This document shows, piece by piece, positions 11,777 through 26,096 of a stretch of DNA of 64,000 nucleotides (positions are counted from its first letter, which is position 1; every line of letters begins with the position of its first letter). This DNA comes from Blepharisma japonicum. Taxonomy: Eukaryota > Ciliophora > Heterotrichea > Heterotrichida > Blepharismidae. The translations under genes and the position numbers were made by a program. The notes below the pieces were generated by a model. The model saw only the letters and a program-made list of their open reading frames with translations, was not told the origin of the DNA and did no database searches. The stretch lies in NCBI GenBank assembly GCA_949751835.1, contig CATKHK010000005.1:558001-622000 (forward strand). The letters are read 5' to 3'.

Positions 11777-12043
11777 ATGAACACAGAAAACGTGAATCCA
11801 AATCTACCTACTGAAGAACTGAGGAAAAACAAAATGTTTATGCATGAAATAAAAGACAAAAGTCTTATATCAAGGATTCCTCTTCAAGAAAAAGACATAT
11901 ATAAAGTACCTTCATTGAATTGTACAGAAATTTTGATGCCGACACAGTTAGATTTGGATCTATATGAAATCCAACGATTATATAAACAAAATTATAGGGA
12001 AGCGAGCTTGAAGATAATAAATTCAAGGAAATTGGATCATTAA
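11777..12043 (+). CDS. Small hypothetical protein (88 residues)
   Basis: An 88-residue ATG-to-TAA frame in a region richer in G+C than its flanks, without in-frame TGA. The sequence is hydrophilic (NVNPNLPTEELRKN, SRIPLQEKDI, YEIQRLYKQNYREASLK). I do not recognise a family. RIPL fits the minimal RxxL pattern of a destruction box, but a four-residue match is weak. Frame length and composition support a real gene moderately; conservation would settle it. Confidence 0.45.
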   Translation: MNTENVNPNLPTEELRKNKMFMHEIKDKSLISRIPLQEKDIYKVPSLNCTEILMPTQLDLDLYEIQRLYKQNYREASLKIINSRKLDH

Positions 12044-12534
12044 CTAACATATGTTAAACTATAATTCTTAGTTTTAAAAATGGATACATTTCAGTTAAAC
12101 TGATATTTTGAATAAAATTAGGAAATGGACGAAAATCTTATAGAGTCCTAATTTTAAATATTCTTTACGATCAAGATATTTACACAACACTTATAGCTGT
12201 ATCCCTATTTTAAAATATTAAGTGATATCACATTACGCTATTCTACTAGTTTATCTAATTTATAATAATTATTAATTGTTGGAGAAATAGAGCTATGATG
12301 CTATCATATAAACATTTAAAGGTTTAATTTAAAAATTAATTATTTTAAGTCATGTTGGAAATCTAATAACTATATAAAAAAATAAAAAATTGTCTATTTA
12401 CATCTATAATTTTCCATAACATCTTACTCAATTATTAAATTTAGTTTTTTCTTATTATTTTGAAATTAAATATAATTGAATCATATAGTGTAATACCATT
12501 TCCATTTTAAATATTTCAATAATAAATTCTTTGT
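12044..12534. other. Intergenic
   Basis: About 490 bp, very AT-rich; no gene or repeat seen. It would hold the promoter of the F-BAR/TBC gene. Confidence 0.6.
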
Positions 12535-15243
12535 ATGAGCTATACCGAAATAAGTGACCAGTTTGAAACGATTTCTTCCAACCTTAAAAAAGGCAGCCAA
12601 GTGATATCAGCTATGTGTAATTTCTTCAAAAACTATAAAAAATTAATTGATACCTACAATCAGCAGCAATCAAAATTATGTGATACTTTAGTTCTTGAGT
12701 TTCCTAAAGAAGGCAATGTAGATACCTTATCAACAGCACTCCACTCCTTTATTAGTTTTCTCAGAAAACAAAATCAAAGCCAACTTGTATTCTCCAAAAA
12801 TTTACAACTAGATATAATCGAGCCTTTAGAGCTATTTATCAATCACTTTGCCACATCAACAGCTTCTTTATCAAGTCAAGGAGCTTCAGAGTTCAAAGAA
12901 TTAACAAAATGCAAAGACAGGCTCGAAAAATCCATGAATAAATACATTCAAGCTTCAGAAATCGCAGAAAAATCTGAAAAGCTCATTTCTGTTGATGATT
13001 CTAAAGAAAAGCAAGAAAAAGCCTTAAAACAATTTCTAGGCAACCGAGCAATGGCCAATAAAGAATCTGACAGATATATGATTGCATGCAACAAAATGAA
13101 TGGCCGTCTCGATGAATATAACAGCGTAATGCCAGGCATAATGCAATGCCTCCAACAAAATGAAGTAGGAAGAATTCATTTCGTAAAATACACCCTTGAA
13201 AAGTATGGAAAACACTATTTAGCTTACCATAATGTCACAACTGAGTCTTTAGACGATATGACCAAAATTTTGAGTAACGTGAATAGTGACATTGACATCA
13301 GAGTTCTCGTAGACAGACTGAAGTCGAAATCTAGTGAAATCACAAGAACAGAATTTATTACATATGAAAAATGAAAAGAAACTAATAAAATAATAGAAGA
13401 AACTTTACCAAAAGAAGAAGAAACGAATATAGAAGAACTTGCAGATCCGAATTATGAACTTATTAGGACTGTGCTTAATTATCTTACACAAGATATAATG
13501 AGGCGCTCAATAGAGAGTTCAAGCGATTCTGATGCAAGTATCGATATACCTGCTTACACCCCAGAGCTTGAAGAGCTCGACCAAAGCTATTTTACTAAAC
13601 TTTCTAATATTCTGAGAACATCTGAAGGCCGCACTTTATTTTGTGACGTTTTGGAGCATATGAAGCATAGAAATTCGTTGACCGCAGAAAAAATATTGCA
13701 GCTTGCAGCCATTATAAACTCACTTTTGACAGTAATTATGATGGAAAACGACAAAGATCCTATGGTCTTCAGCAAAATTATAGTATCTTCTCATATATTT
13801 TATACAGAAAAAGAAGATGGAAAAAGAGTTTATTTATCAAATTATATATCATCTCACACGATATGAAATGATAAATCACGATGGATTCAGGCAATTGATT
13901 ATACAACTCAAGTAAAAATTTCGACAGATAAGACATCAATGCAGAGGATTAAATCAATGAAAAGGAAAAATGAAGGGCTCTTTGGAACTATAAAGACATT
14001 AGCCAATAAGCTACCTATGGTATTTCAAAAAGGAGGAGATGAGCAGACTGATAAATCAGCAGGATTTATGGTGATGACACAATTTAGTTTTCATATGATA
14101 CATTTGGCTGTACCTTTAGAAACTGCGAATGCTATTATAATGAGTTTTTCGCAAAAAATAAATTTAGATCCTGATAGAACTTGTGTGCTCTTAGCTGAAT
14201 TGCAAGCAAATCAAAGAAATAGTCTAAAAGAAGAAGCACCATGAAAAATATCTAAAAAAAGACGAGAAAAAGAAAGGCGAAAATGGGGAGAAATTTTGCC
14301 GATTGGATTAGCATTGAAATTTTTAACACAAAAAGAAATCTTAAATTTAGTTTTAGTCTGCAAGCACTGAAAGCTAAGACTTTACCCCACAATCATAAAG
14401 AAATGGCTCTATAAAGGAGGACTTGATGAAGAACTTAGGCTAAAAATCAGAACTAAAGCATGGGCAGAACTGTTAAAAGATGATATGCCAGGATCTATTG
14501 ATTACATTGCACTATTAAATAAAGTTGTAGCTGAACCTACAGCTATTAATGAATTAGAAGAAATTATTGATATGGACGTCTCTAGGTGCTATCAAAACCA
14601 CCCGCACATAATTCCACAAGTCCTTAAGAATTTATTAAAAACTTATGCATATTATAATCCTGAAATAGGGTATTGCCAAGGGATGAATTATATTGCTGGA
14701 ACTTTATACATACAAATACAAGATGAAGAGGCCACATTTAGATCTTTGATTTCACTGGTTAAAAGGTTTAAAATGACAAATTTATTTATAAATGACTTGC
14801 CAAAACTCAAACAATTTTTCTATCAAATGGACAGACTTATTGGAATGTTAGAGCCAGAAGTCCATGATTATTTCAAAGAAGTTGGAATATCGTCAGGCCA
14901 TTTTAGTTCTCCATGGTTTATCACTCTCTTCGCCAGCCATCTGCAGAATAAAACAGAAATTTTACTACAAATTTGGGATCTATTTTTAATCCAAGGATGA
15001 AAAGCAATTTTTAAAGCTGGGATTTCAATAATTAGCAGGCTATCCAAAGAAATTATAGGATCAAGATTTGAAGACATTATGCAGCTGCTGACAAGTTTGA
15101 GTATTAACATTGCAAATATTGATGTATTCGATGGAGAATTTATTGAAAGAGTGAAGATGGTAAAAATTAGTGATGCTTTGCTTCAGGATCTGGAATTTGA
15201 GTATGAAAACTTAAAAATAAGAGCTGCAGAAAGAAAAAAATAA
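12535..15243 (+). CDS. F-BAR / F-box-like / TBC RabGAP multidomain protein
   Basis: A 902-residue single-exon protein with several TGA=Trp codons. Residues 1-250 look like an FCH/F-BAR helix bundle (start SYTEISDQFETISSNLKKGS). Residues about 340-450 form a helical domain ending YLSNYISSHTIWN, faintly like the SBF2/KIAA0513 module. Residues about 584-625 resemble an F-box (ILPIGLALKFLTQKEILNLV followed by LVCKHW). From about 640 a TBC domain follows: IIDMDVSRCY holds the Arg finger (R684) and GYCQGMNYIAG the Gln finger (Q715). Both catalytic residues are kept, so it should act as a GAP for a Rab GTPase at curved membranes. The F-box suggests ubiquitin coupling, but that part is inference. Confidence 0.82.
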
Positions 15244-15510
15244 TTAATTGCAATAAATTCATTTCGTAATTAAATAACTTACTAATAACTTGCTCCCATG
15301 AGACTTATCGTAGAGCTTTATTCATAAATCTTCCAACCTTTCTAGATCATCTTCTTCTATTTCTTAAGTACAATTTATAAAATTATAAATATACTTTAAA
15401 AAAGTTTTTAGGCATTAGATTATTATTTCAAGAAATAATAGTCTTTACGGATCCAGACAAGGCAATTTATTTTAAAATTTCAAGTAGCATATTTGTTTAT
15501 ATTCCTTATT

Positions 15511-16695
15511 ATGGCACTTCTTAAGTCAATAATTTCATGACTTTTGGGTCTTGGCTTGGGATCTTTATTAGCATATTATTTATCAAGACAAAAAAAGAAG
15601 CAACGTTCAATACCTCTAAAAGACCAATTAATCAGAAATTCCCAATTTTTTGGAGAAGGCCAAAAGAAAATTCAGCAAAGTTTTGTTATTGTTATTGGCC
15701 TAGGTGGTGTCGGCAGCCATTGCGTAGTTGGCTTAGCTCGATCAGGTGTTAAAAAGATCCGAATTGTTGATTTCGATATCGTTACACTTGGCTCTTTAAA
15801 TCGGCATGCAGTCGCTGTAGTTGATGATGTTGGCCAAACTAAATCCGATGTATTAAAAAGGCATTTAGAAGAAATTATCCCACAATGTGAAGTAGACGCC
15901 ATTAATACATTATTTTCTAGAGAAAATGCGGAACAACTACTAAGCGGAAACCCTGATTTTGTTATAGACTGTATTGATAATATTAACACAAAAGCTGATT
16001 TATTAGAATTTTGCCATCAGCGCGAAATCAATGTTATCAGCTCAGGAGGCGCCGGAGGAAAAATTGATCCAACCCGAATGGAAATTTCTGATATCTCGTC
16101 GACAAAAAACTGCGAGCTTGTAAGAAAATTAAGAAAAATTTTGCATAAAAGAGGAGTAAAAGATGGAATTACTGTTGTTTACTCAGCAGAAGGAGCTGCA
16201 CAAAGCTTGTTAAAAGTGCAAGACAAAATGTCAAATACACAAGAAAAATATGATGATTATGCAAAATTCAGAACTAGAGTTATGCCAGTTATTGGAACTA
16301 TGCCAGCAGTAGCAGGAAATTCGATAGCTACTTATGTGCTGTCTAGACTGGGTGGTGTTGAATTTAAGTCACTTGATAAAGAAAATGTCCGAAGAAACAC
16401 ATTTAACAAATTTTATCAAGGACTTGAAATACTAGAAAAAAAGGTATTTAAATGCAAACTGGAAATGGACTTCGAAGAATTTGAAAATGTTGCTGGAGAT
16501 TTGTGGCATTGGCAGTCAGTTTATAGCCACACTACCATTGGAGTTGATGCTGTGAGATTTGATTTGACCAAACCTCCAAGTGAAACTAATTTAATTATGC
16601 TGACTAAGCAAGAATTAAAACAGCATATTTCGAACACTCTTCCATGGACACAAGAGCAGCTTGAAGAAATAAAAAGAAAACTGGAGGATAATTAA
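15511..16695 (+). CDS. tRNA threonylcarbamoyladenosine dehydratase (TcdA/Tcd1-like E1 enzyme)
   Basis: A 394-residue ThiF/E1-like protein. The N-terminal segment ISWLLGLGLGSLLAYYLS (TGA=Trp at 15538) is a membrane anchor, as in fungal Tcd1/Tcd2 of the mitochondrial outer membrane. The nucleotide-binding loop is VIGLGGVGSH, followed by VDFDIVTLGSLNRHA and DCIDNINTKADLL, which are characteristic of the TcdA branch rather than ubiquitin E1s. The enzyme uses ATP to dehydrate t6A37 to the cyclic ct6A in tRNAs reading ANN codons. Start 15511 is chosen over later ATGs because it adds the anchor in frame. Confidence 0.88.
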
Positions 16696-17367
16696 GCATA
16701 AAATTATTTAGCAACAAATTTTATTTTTCATGTGCTTTAAATGCATTCTTAATTCAAAGTTTTGTTAAGTTTAAAATTTAAAAAATAGTTAAAATATTAT
16801 GTTATTTTAAATTTTCTCTATAATTAATTTTTATTTTAAGTATGTTCATCAAAACTTCAGCAGAAATTAAAAAAATAAGCCAAATTTGTATCTAAACCTT
16901 TATCTAATTATGATTAAGGCATATAGTTTCTTTTCTGTAAAGTAAAATTTATATCAGCATAATTATGGCTTCATATTTAAAGTTTGGAAAGGTTTTATTT
17001 CTATATGATGAACTATTTTCTTAAGCTTAATAACAAATATAAAATAATAATTATCATTATATCAATAAGCCTTTAGGATCAAAATTTTAATCTTTTTAAT
17101 TGAGTTGCTTTATCTTCCTCATTTAACTTATTTTACTGCAATTTCAAGTATTTTAAATTAAATCTTTACCTTTTTAAATAGCTAAGAGCGGTTGCATTTT
17201 TTGCTATTTAAATTTATAAAAAGTTTTCAATTTTATTATATATCTATATTGTCATCTAATCTAATCGTTTTGGCATTATAAGTATCAGTAAATTCAACCA
17301 TAATGTTCATAAGTGAGTTTCATTTCTTAGGAATACAAAAAACAATAATGGCTCATATAAAATTAAA
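16696..17367. other. Intergenic
   Basis: About 670 bp, among the longest gaps. AT-rich with no coding frame, tRNA or tandem repeat that I can see. Confidence 0.55.
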
Positions 17368-17697
17368 ATGTCAGAGTTGATTCAAACAAGTCTTCTATCC
17401 AAAGTTGAAAAAGACCCATTAATAATTTCACCCAAGCCTAAAAGGGTTTCTTTGGTCCCCATAAAGTCCACTATCAGCAACCCCTTCATTTCTTTGCTCG
17501 AAAATCAATGCAAAAATGAAGAGGATTCCATCATCAATGAGTTGCAGTTTATATTAACCCAGCCTGAAGTACAAAGGAAAAAATTACCAAACCCAGTACA
17601 GTCGCCTGCATTTTGCAGAGCTCAAAGACCAATGTCACGTCATACAAGTAATCCAATAATCAACGATGCATTATTCCAAGAATTAAACTGTTCTTAG
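17368..17697 (+). CDS. Small hypothetical protein (109 residues)
   Basis: A 109-residue frame ending in TAG, hydrophilic and Pro/Lys/Ser-rich (SPKPKRVSLVPIKS, QRKKLPNPVQSPAFC, RAQRPMSRHTSNP). The short basic-Ser/Pro runs look like phosphorylation or linear-motif sites in a disordered protein. No in-frame TGA; G+C is clearly higher than in the flanks, which supports coding. No family is recognised. Confidence 0.5.
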   Translation: MSELIQTSLLSKVEKDPLIISPKPKRVSLVPIKSTISNPFISLLENQCKNEEDSIINELQFILTQPEVQRKKLPNPVQSPAFCRAQRPMSRHTSNPIINDALFQELNCS

Positions 17698-18082
17698 AGG
17701 GTGCGTATAATGTTTATACCTAATTAAATTTTTAAATGTCAATTTGGTCTTACTTTTTAAAAGATTTTTTGATATTTTTGACGATCAAATTTGGGCGATT
17801 TTTTTCTTGGCTATGTTAAATTCAATAAAAAACACTTATAAATAGAGCCAGAATAAAATATTACATTTTTTAAAGTAAATAAATGTGAATAAAATGAAAA
17901 GAGAGACAAAGAAAACTTGTTGAGAATTTAGAAAATTGAAGTTATTATACATTTTATTGAGCTGGCTAAATAAAGAATTTTTCATATTTTTTATATTTTG
18001 ATAGACATCATTTTCATTTTTAATTATTACATCAAATTTATTCTGAGAATAATTTTAAAATGTCTCAATAAATTGTCATTAA
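17698..18082. other. Intergenic
   Basis: About 385 bp between converging genes; AT-rich, no feature seen. Confidence 0.6.
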
Positions 18083-19894
18083 TTAATGCCTTCTTCTCTC
18101 ATTACTTCTACTTCTCGATCTTCTTCTCCTTGGTGGAGTTTTTGATCTTTTTTTATTTTCTCTCCCTTTCTTTTCTTTTTCTTCACTTTCAATTTCTCTT
18201 TTTAAAAACCTGTCTGCAGCTTCTTTATTCTTTTTTTGTTCAATTTCACTTTCGCTTTCAGATCCTGAAGAATCACTTGATGATTCTTCTGATGAAGATG
18301 AGCTTGAAGAGGATGATGAGCTTTCTACTTGTTGTGGGGCATTTTTTAAAAATTCTCTTAATTCATCAGTAAGACTACCTAGTCCAATTGAAGTGAAAAA
18401 GTTGATAGCAAATCTGGTATGCTTTGGCAAGTCTTTAGGGAAAAGCCCTTGGAAGCAGTCCATTAATTCTTCATCTTTAAACTTGAATTGCATTTTTTCA
18501 ATGCTAAGATTTTCTGCTATTTCTTGCATCACGATTTTTATAAAGATTCTGCTTGAAGAGGTGGTGTCTTCTTCTGTAAGTCTAATGACTCTAAAAACAC
18601 ACCATGAAATAGCATCTGTAAATAATAAATGAGCAAAAAATTTTGCTAAATTTCTAAGTTTATTTGTTTCAAGTCTATGAATAGTCTGATAATACTGTGT
18701 AAACAAATACTGGAAATGCTCTTGGTATACAGGATTCAGCATACAAAATCTTTGTGAAAGTAATCCAAAGAAACGAAGATAAGTCCTTTCTTGCATGCAG
18801 CATTCTAAAATCATAGCTGCAATGTCGCCTTCTTGTCCTTCTCTAATTTTTAATTTTAGCATTTTATTTGCACATTCTTCAAATCCTACGCTTGACATAA
18901 TGCTTAAGTAAATTGTTTTTCTCAAATTCAGTAAATCCCTTTCTGTATAATCTTTGATTTTCCCTTCATTTTCGTCTTCTTCCTCTTCTTCCTCACTTTC
19001 CTCTTCATCTCCTTCTCCCAAATAATTTTCTTCGCCCAAAATTTCTCTTTTAATGACAGCCCACTCCTCTTCATTTTTTTCGAAATTTTCGTCAAACTTA
19101 AAAACGTTTAAAATTTCTTGCCCATCTAAGCTGTCAACTAATGAAATTTCATGGGTAATCTTATCAGCGTCTTCAACAAGGTCTAATTCTTGAAGTACAC
19201 CAGGATGATCTCTAAATTTTGTTTTTCTGATGGCCATAAGGTTCTCAATGGTATATTGAACCCTTTTATTAGTTTCTCCTTCTTGTAAAATTCCTCTAAA
19301 ACGGTCAAAAATTGCATTAACCCCCGTTGGCGACACATCAGTTAAAACTTGTCCACATTCAATCATAAAATCAGTTGCAATTTCAACTGAATCTTCTGTA
19401 GGTTTTTCTAATAGCAAAGCCATGATTTGCAGAGCTAATAATTCATTGACGACTTGCTGATTTACTAAGTGAGCAATCATTTTTGTTGTCGCTATACACA
19501 ATAATTTATCATTTCTTTTATATGACCTTTGGAATTGAAGAATTACTCTGTGCAAAAGCAATATACCAATTTCTGGTAATTTTGTATTTATGACAGAAAT
19601 TAAAGCAGCATAAACATGTGTGAAATTTGGGGCTGCCATTTGTGCTTTAAGTATAGCCTTAGTCAATAATCCTTTTCCACGCAATAAATTTTCATTAAAG
19701 AGTTCAAAAATTACATTAGAAATGTTACTGATATTGACTTTATTGATGATCCCATTAATGGATTTACGCAAGAGATCCCACATGAGTTTTTGATATTCAG
19801 GTGATTTTTTATCTTTTATTTCTTTTTGCATTTGAGCGAGCCTAAAAGGAGGGATATAGACGCTTTCAGATTGCATTGGCTTTATATCTGTCAT
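18083..19894 (-). CDS. CWC22: Pre-mRNA splicing factor CWC22
   Basis: A 603-residue protein with a MIF4G domain (residues about 10-260; YIPPFRLAQM and FELFNENLLRGKGLLTKAI are close to animal CWC22), an acidic linker (LGEGDEEESEEEEEEDENEG) and an MA3 domain (about 310-500). It ends in a Ser-run and an RS-like tail (TPPRRRRSRSRSNERRRH). CWC22 binds eIF4A3 and brings it to the spliceosome for exon-junction complex deposition. All three Trp codons are TGG. I place the start at the ATG 19892-19894; upstream in-frame codons contain no ATG. It is divergent from eEF1B with 137 bp between starts. Confidence 0.93.
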   Translation of the reverse strand: MTDIKPMQSESVYIPPFRLAQMQKEIKDKKSPEYQKLMWDLLRKSINGIINKVNISNISNVIFELFNENLLRGKGLLTKAILKAQMAAPNFTHVYAALISVINTKLPEIGILLLHRVILQFQRSYKRNDKLLCIATTKMIAHLVNQQVVNELLALQIMALLLEKPTEDSVEIATDFMIECGQVLTDVSPTGVNAIFDRFRGILQEGETNKRVQYTIENLMAIRKTKFRDHPGVLQELDLVEDADKITHEISLVDSLDGQEILNVFKFDENFEKNEEEWAVIKREILGEENYLGEGDEEESEEEEEEDENEGKIKDYTERDLLNLRKTIYLSIMSSVGFEECANKMLKLKIREGQEGDIAAMILECCMQERTYLRFFGLLSQRFCMLNPVYQEHFQYLFTQYYQTIHRLETNKLRNLAKFFAHLLFTDAISWCVFRVIRLTEEDTTSSSRIFIKIVMQEIAENLSIEKMQFKFKDEELMDCFQGLFPKDLPKHTRFAINFFTSIGLGSLTDELREFLKNAPQQVESSSSSSSSSSSEESSSDSSGSESESEIEQKKNKEAADRFLKREIESEEKEKKGRENKKRSKTPPRRRRSRSRSNERRRH

Positions 19895-20031
19895 TTTAAT
19901 TATATAACAGTGCAAAATCCTAATAGAAAAAGTTAAATAAAAATTTAAACGTAGGATAATTATCTAATATTTGGGTATTAAAAGACTTGAAAGATAGAGC
20001 AATATTAAGGCTAATTATTATAAACCATAAA

Positions 20032-20751
20032 ATGGCACTTACAGCATCAGAACCTCAAAGGTTAGAAGAAGCTCTTCAGGCAAATCTTTACCTGACTGGA
20101 GATCATCCAACTCACACTGATGCAAAGGTGTTCGGAGAACTCTCTGGGACATCTTTTGATAAGGCCGCTTTCCCTAATCTCTGGGCATGGTTCCAATTCA
20201 TTAGCCAATTCGCCCCAGAAATCACACAACAATGGCCAGCCCCAGTGCAACAAGCTCCAGCCCACGTCGAAGCTGCACCTCAACCTGAACAAAAAGCTGC
20301 TGAAGGTGCAGAAGAAGACGAACTCGATCTTTTCGCTGACGATCCTTCTGTGGAAGAAGAAGCTAAAAAATTAGCAGAAGAAAAAGCCAAAGGAAAGAAA
20401 GAAGAGCCAGTTGGTAGAAGCACTGTCGTTTTTGATGTAAAACCAACCACCTCTACCGTCGATTTGGATGCTCTCGCAGCCAGAATTATCAACGAAGTTC
20501 AATTCCCAGGCCTTAAATGGGGTGCTGAATTTAAGAAGCAGCCAGTTGCCTTCGGAATCTTCAAGCTCATGGTCGGATGCGTAATGGAAGACTCTGTTGA
20601 AACTGAAGCAATCGTTGAGCAAATCATGGAAATGACCGGCACAATGAATGTGGAAGAAGAAGACGAGGAAGGAAATGGAACTGGAGTTTGGAATACAGTT
20701 GAAGACAATTTAGTTCAAAGTGTGGATATTGCCAACTTCCAGAAACTTTAA
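20032..20751 (+). CDS. Translation elongation factor 1B beta/delta (GEF)
   Basis: A 239-residue protein with a GST-C-like N-terminal region (residues 1-70), an Ala/Pro/Glu linker, the acidic CAAC-type segment EEDELDLFADD, and the C-terminal guanine-exchange domain starting STVVFDVKP and continuing to VEDNLVQSVDIANFQKL. It reloads eEF1A with GTP in translation. All five Trp codons are TGG and codon choice is richer in C-ending codons than its neighbours, as expected for a highly expressed gene. The final residues (IANFQKL) differ slightly from the usual VAFNKI end but keep the pattern. Start ATG 20032. Confidence 0.95.
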   Translation: MALTASEPQRLEEALQANLYLTGDHPTHTDAKVFGELSGTSFDKAAFPNLWAWFQFISQFAPEITQQWPAPVQQAPAHVEAAPQPEQKAAEGAEEDELDLFADDPSVEEEAKKLAEEKAKGKKEEPVGRSTVVFDVKPTTSTVDLDALAARIINEVQFPGLKWGAEFKKQPVAFGIFKLMVGCVMEDSVETEAIVEQIMEMTGTMNVEEEDEEGNGTGVWNTVEDNLVQSVDIANFQKL

Positions 20752-20778
20752 GTAAGTTCTTTCTTTTTATAATTATAA

Positions 20779-22368
20779 ATGCTCAGGTATAAAATATATG
20801 CTGTAGTCACACACCCTGCATTTCCTAATTATGCCTATAAGGTTTCTTTGCTGCTACTGATAGGAGCGATTTATATTTTACTGAATCCAGAACAGATTGA
20901 ACAGAGGGCTTTTGTGTCGGAAAATGCATTGAGCATACAGACAGCGACTATTACAAGTAAGGATTTAAGCTATGTCAATAATATAGACAATCTTGAAGAG
21001 TTTTTTACCAACAGATTATTTGCAAAAAAGTGAAATAACACTAAAGTTTACTATAATCTTATTAGAGGAAGCAGAACTGATGGAAAAGACTGCATGGCTT
21101 TCATTATACCTTATAATAAAGAAAAATATGTAGGAATTGAAGCTGCTTATGAATTCATTAATTTTGTTGAGAAAAAAGAGTGGGTTGGAACGAATTTATT
21201 GTTTCTTTATTATGATGATTCTATTCCTTATGCATTAGAGTTTAGAAAGTGGCTGGATGAATATATTACACAGCCTTCTGAGTATTTTGGGATTATTAGG
21301 GAAGCTGTGGAATTTGATCTTTCAAACAGATTTAGCTATTTTACTGTGGTTTCTGAAGGAATTAATGGGGTGCAAACTGATGTGGACATGCTTGTATCCA
21401 CACTTAGATGCTTTTCGCGGATTGAGGTTATTAACTTTAAGCATCCAGAGCCCATTTTATACAAAATTCCTGATGATATCTCATCTCTTTTCCCTAATTT
21501 CTTAAGAAAAATAGAAGGCTCCTTATCAAGCTGATATTCTTTATGAAGCGGAAATGTAAACAACGCATTTTCCTATGCTCTTGATAAAGGAATTTTATCT
21601 TTAGCAATCAAAACAGGTCTGGAAAAAGGTGATAAAGGAAAATACACAGGAAATGTCAAGCTCCAAATAGTAAAACTAATGGAAATGCTAACAAGAACTT
21701 TTAGCTCACTTGATGAAACCATGCATGCTGGAAGCTATTTCTATTACTTTTCTGGCAATTGGAAAATGATTACTTTAGGCAAGTATGCATTTGTGATTGG
21801 AATTTTAATACTTCCACTAGCATTGCAGTCAATATTAATATTAAGAGCAGGGTGGTTTAATATCCGAGCCATTTTGTCAACAATTTTCCCTGCTATTTTG
21901 ACAGTTTTTCTTGCTAAAAGCTATTTATCAATCTTTGTAAGCACAGCTGGGTACTTTTCATTAATTGTGCTTGCATTGATACCTTTACTATTTTTGAAGA
22001 AAGAAGACCATAATTTCCTTCAAGCTTATACAAATGTAAGCTTTGCTGTTACTTTAGTAGTTACATCTCTGCACATTTTGCCGATGATGCTAATATTTAT
22101 TCCTTTAATTCCTCTCAAAATTGTCGCTTTTATGAAGCCATCAAGCAAAATGCTCAAAAATCTTTATACAACTTCTTTAGGGATCATTGCAATTTCCTTG
22201 ATTTTTGCCCCACTTTCTCTTATAGAAACAAGTTCAAATCCATTGAGTATGATTTCATTGGAAAATTTATATGAAATTGAGATGAACTCTTCACACCAGC
22301 TTTTGTCGTTTTTTATTATTATCACTTTTCCATCGATATCACATATAATTTATTTAGCCTTTATTTAA
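20779..22368 (+). CDS. GAA1: GPI transamidase component GAA1
   Basis: A 529-residue membrane protein starting 27 bp after the eEF1B stop. It has an N-terminal TM (about residues 22-38), a lumenal peptidase-like domain and a cluster of C-terminal TMs (from about residue 335). Family marks include YEFINFVEKKEWVGTNLLFL, the GINGVQTDVDMLV segment and MHAGSYFYYFSG. GAA1 is a subunit of the ER complex that attaches GPI anchors to proteins, abundant in ciliate surface antigens. Three TGA and four TGG Trp codons are used. Length is near the 560-620 of other GAA1 proteins. It converges on LeuRS, with 101 bp between the stops. Confidence 0.88.
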
Positions 22369-22469
22369 CATATTTTAAGTCTTTATGAATTTATTGTCTA
22401 TTGAGATTTATATGAAATAAATGGCAGTGATAAATATTATAAGAGCTATAAGACTTTTTATTTAAATAG

Positions 22470-24656
<2,187 letters not shown>

Positions 24657-24661
24657 TTATT

Positions 24662-26083
24662 ATGCTTTTTAGAAGAAGTCTAATATTTTTCAATTTTCGC
24701 TTCTTCTCTGAGGTACAGAAAGCTATAAATCCTATGAGAGATTTAATAACACAGATAGAAAGCAATATAAATGCTGTAGAATTGATGAAAAAAGAAAGAG
24801 AAATGAACGAGGTTTTTCAAGAAAGAAAAAGAGCTTTAAATGATTTAGAACAGACTGCAGCATTTAAGGTGCATGAATTTGATAATGAGAATTTGATAAA
24901 GATATTGAAAATTTATGCTGAAAATGAGCAGGGGACTGAAAAGTTACTGTCTGCAATTTCTGCACAAATATACAGAAGAATTCATTCATTTTCATATCAA
25001 GAATTGTCAGATATCGTATTTTATCTGTATAACTGGGAGCATGAATCGCGAATTTTTGATGTTATAGACAACATATTAACCAAAAATCCGTTTGAAATTA
25101 CTCCTGAAATGGCTGCAAGAATTTCATTAGCATATGGAATGAAGAAGAAAGGCTCAGACACCTTATTCAAAATTATTACCAATATTTTTTTAACAAAGAA
25201 AGAAGAAATTGATGCAGAAAACGGAATTATGATTATTACAGGCCTATATAAAAAAGAGTATAAAGACTTCGCACTTTTAAGAACTATTGAAGAATGAGCT
25301 GTAAATAAAGTAGAAACAATGAACCCTTCACAAATTTCTCAATTGTTTTACTGCTTAATTAAATTAGAAAGCTCTGATTCTGTATTAGAAAAAATAGAAA
25401 ATTCTTTTAAAGTTCAAGATTTTCAAGCGAAAGATGTAGAAAAAGTCTTAGGGTGCTATTTACTTAAAAACAGATCTTTGACAAATAGAAAATTATTAGA
25501 TCGCTGTATAGAGCTAATAAGCAGCAATCAAATAACTCCATCTGAGTTAGTACAATTAATTTACACATTATCTCAACACAACAACACCGCAGATATTTTC
25601 ACTGAAATTGAAAAATTGATCGTGAACTCAATAGAAAATTTCAGTCAAGAAGAAATTGTTTACTTATTTGTAGCATTAATTAGAACTGGCAAAGAAACTC
25701 CAAGTATTTTATCAATTCTTAAGCCTTGCCTTGATACAAATATTGATGCAAAATATTTATCAATAATTTATACATCGATTCTTCGTAGAGGTAATCTTTA
25801 TATTGAAACTCTTGAACCTTTATTCAAATGGACAGCGACTTGTATACAAGGGAATATTCTTCATACTCAATCGACTATTGCAGCACTTTACACTTTGCTT
25901 CAGCTAAAATACCAAAACATTGAGTTCTGGTCAATAATCTTAAAATGCATCAAAGACATTAAAATCCAAAGTGCTGATGAATATATACAAATTTATAAAA
26001 TAACTCAAAGAATTGGAAAACTTGACTTGGACGTTGGAGAAGTTTTAGAATTTTTGTCTAGAAGATATGAAAACCCTAATTAA
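24662..26083 (+). CDS. Mitochondrial helical-repeat protein (FASTK/heptatricopeptide-like)
   Basis: A 473-residue protein with one TGA=Trp (25295). The N-terminus MLFRRSLIFFNFRFFSE is a typical mitochondrial presequence. The rest is tandem helical hairpins of about 35-40 residues (for example ENLIKILKIYAENEQGTEKL and YQELSDIVFYLYNWEHE, ITPSELVQLIYTLSQHNN), as in FASTK, heptatricopeptide and OPR-type RNA-binding proteins. No RAP domain is seen at its C-terminus. A role in mitochondrial RNA or ribosome handling is inferred from fold and targeting only. It is head-to-head with mitochondrial-type LeuRS, with 5 bp between ATGs, so the two may be co-regulated. Confidence 0.7.
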
Positions 26084-26096
26084 ATAAATAATTTAA

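Noticed and set aside
19895-19915. Longer N-terminus for CWC22 starting at a TTG codon
   Set aside because: There is no ATG in this extension; the ATG at 19892-19894 gives the family's normal N-terminus. The same reasoning moved the eEF1B start to 20032.
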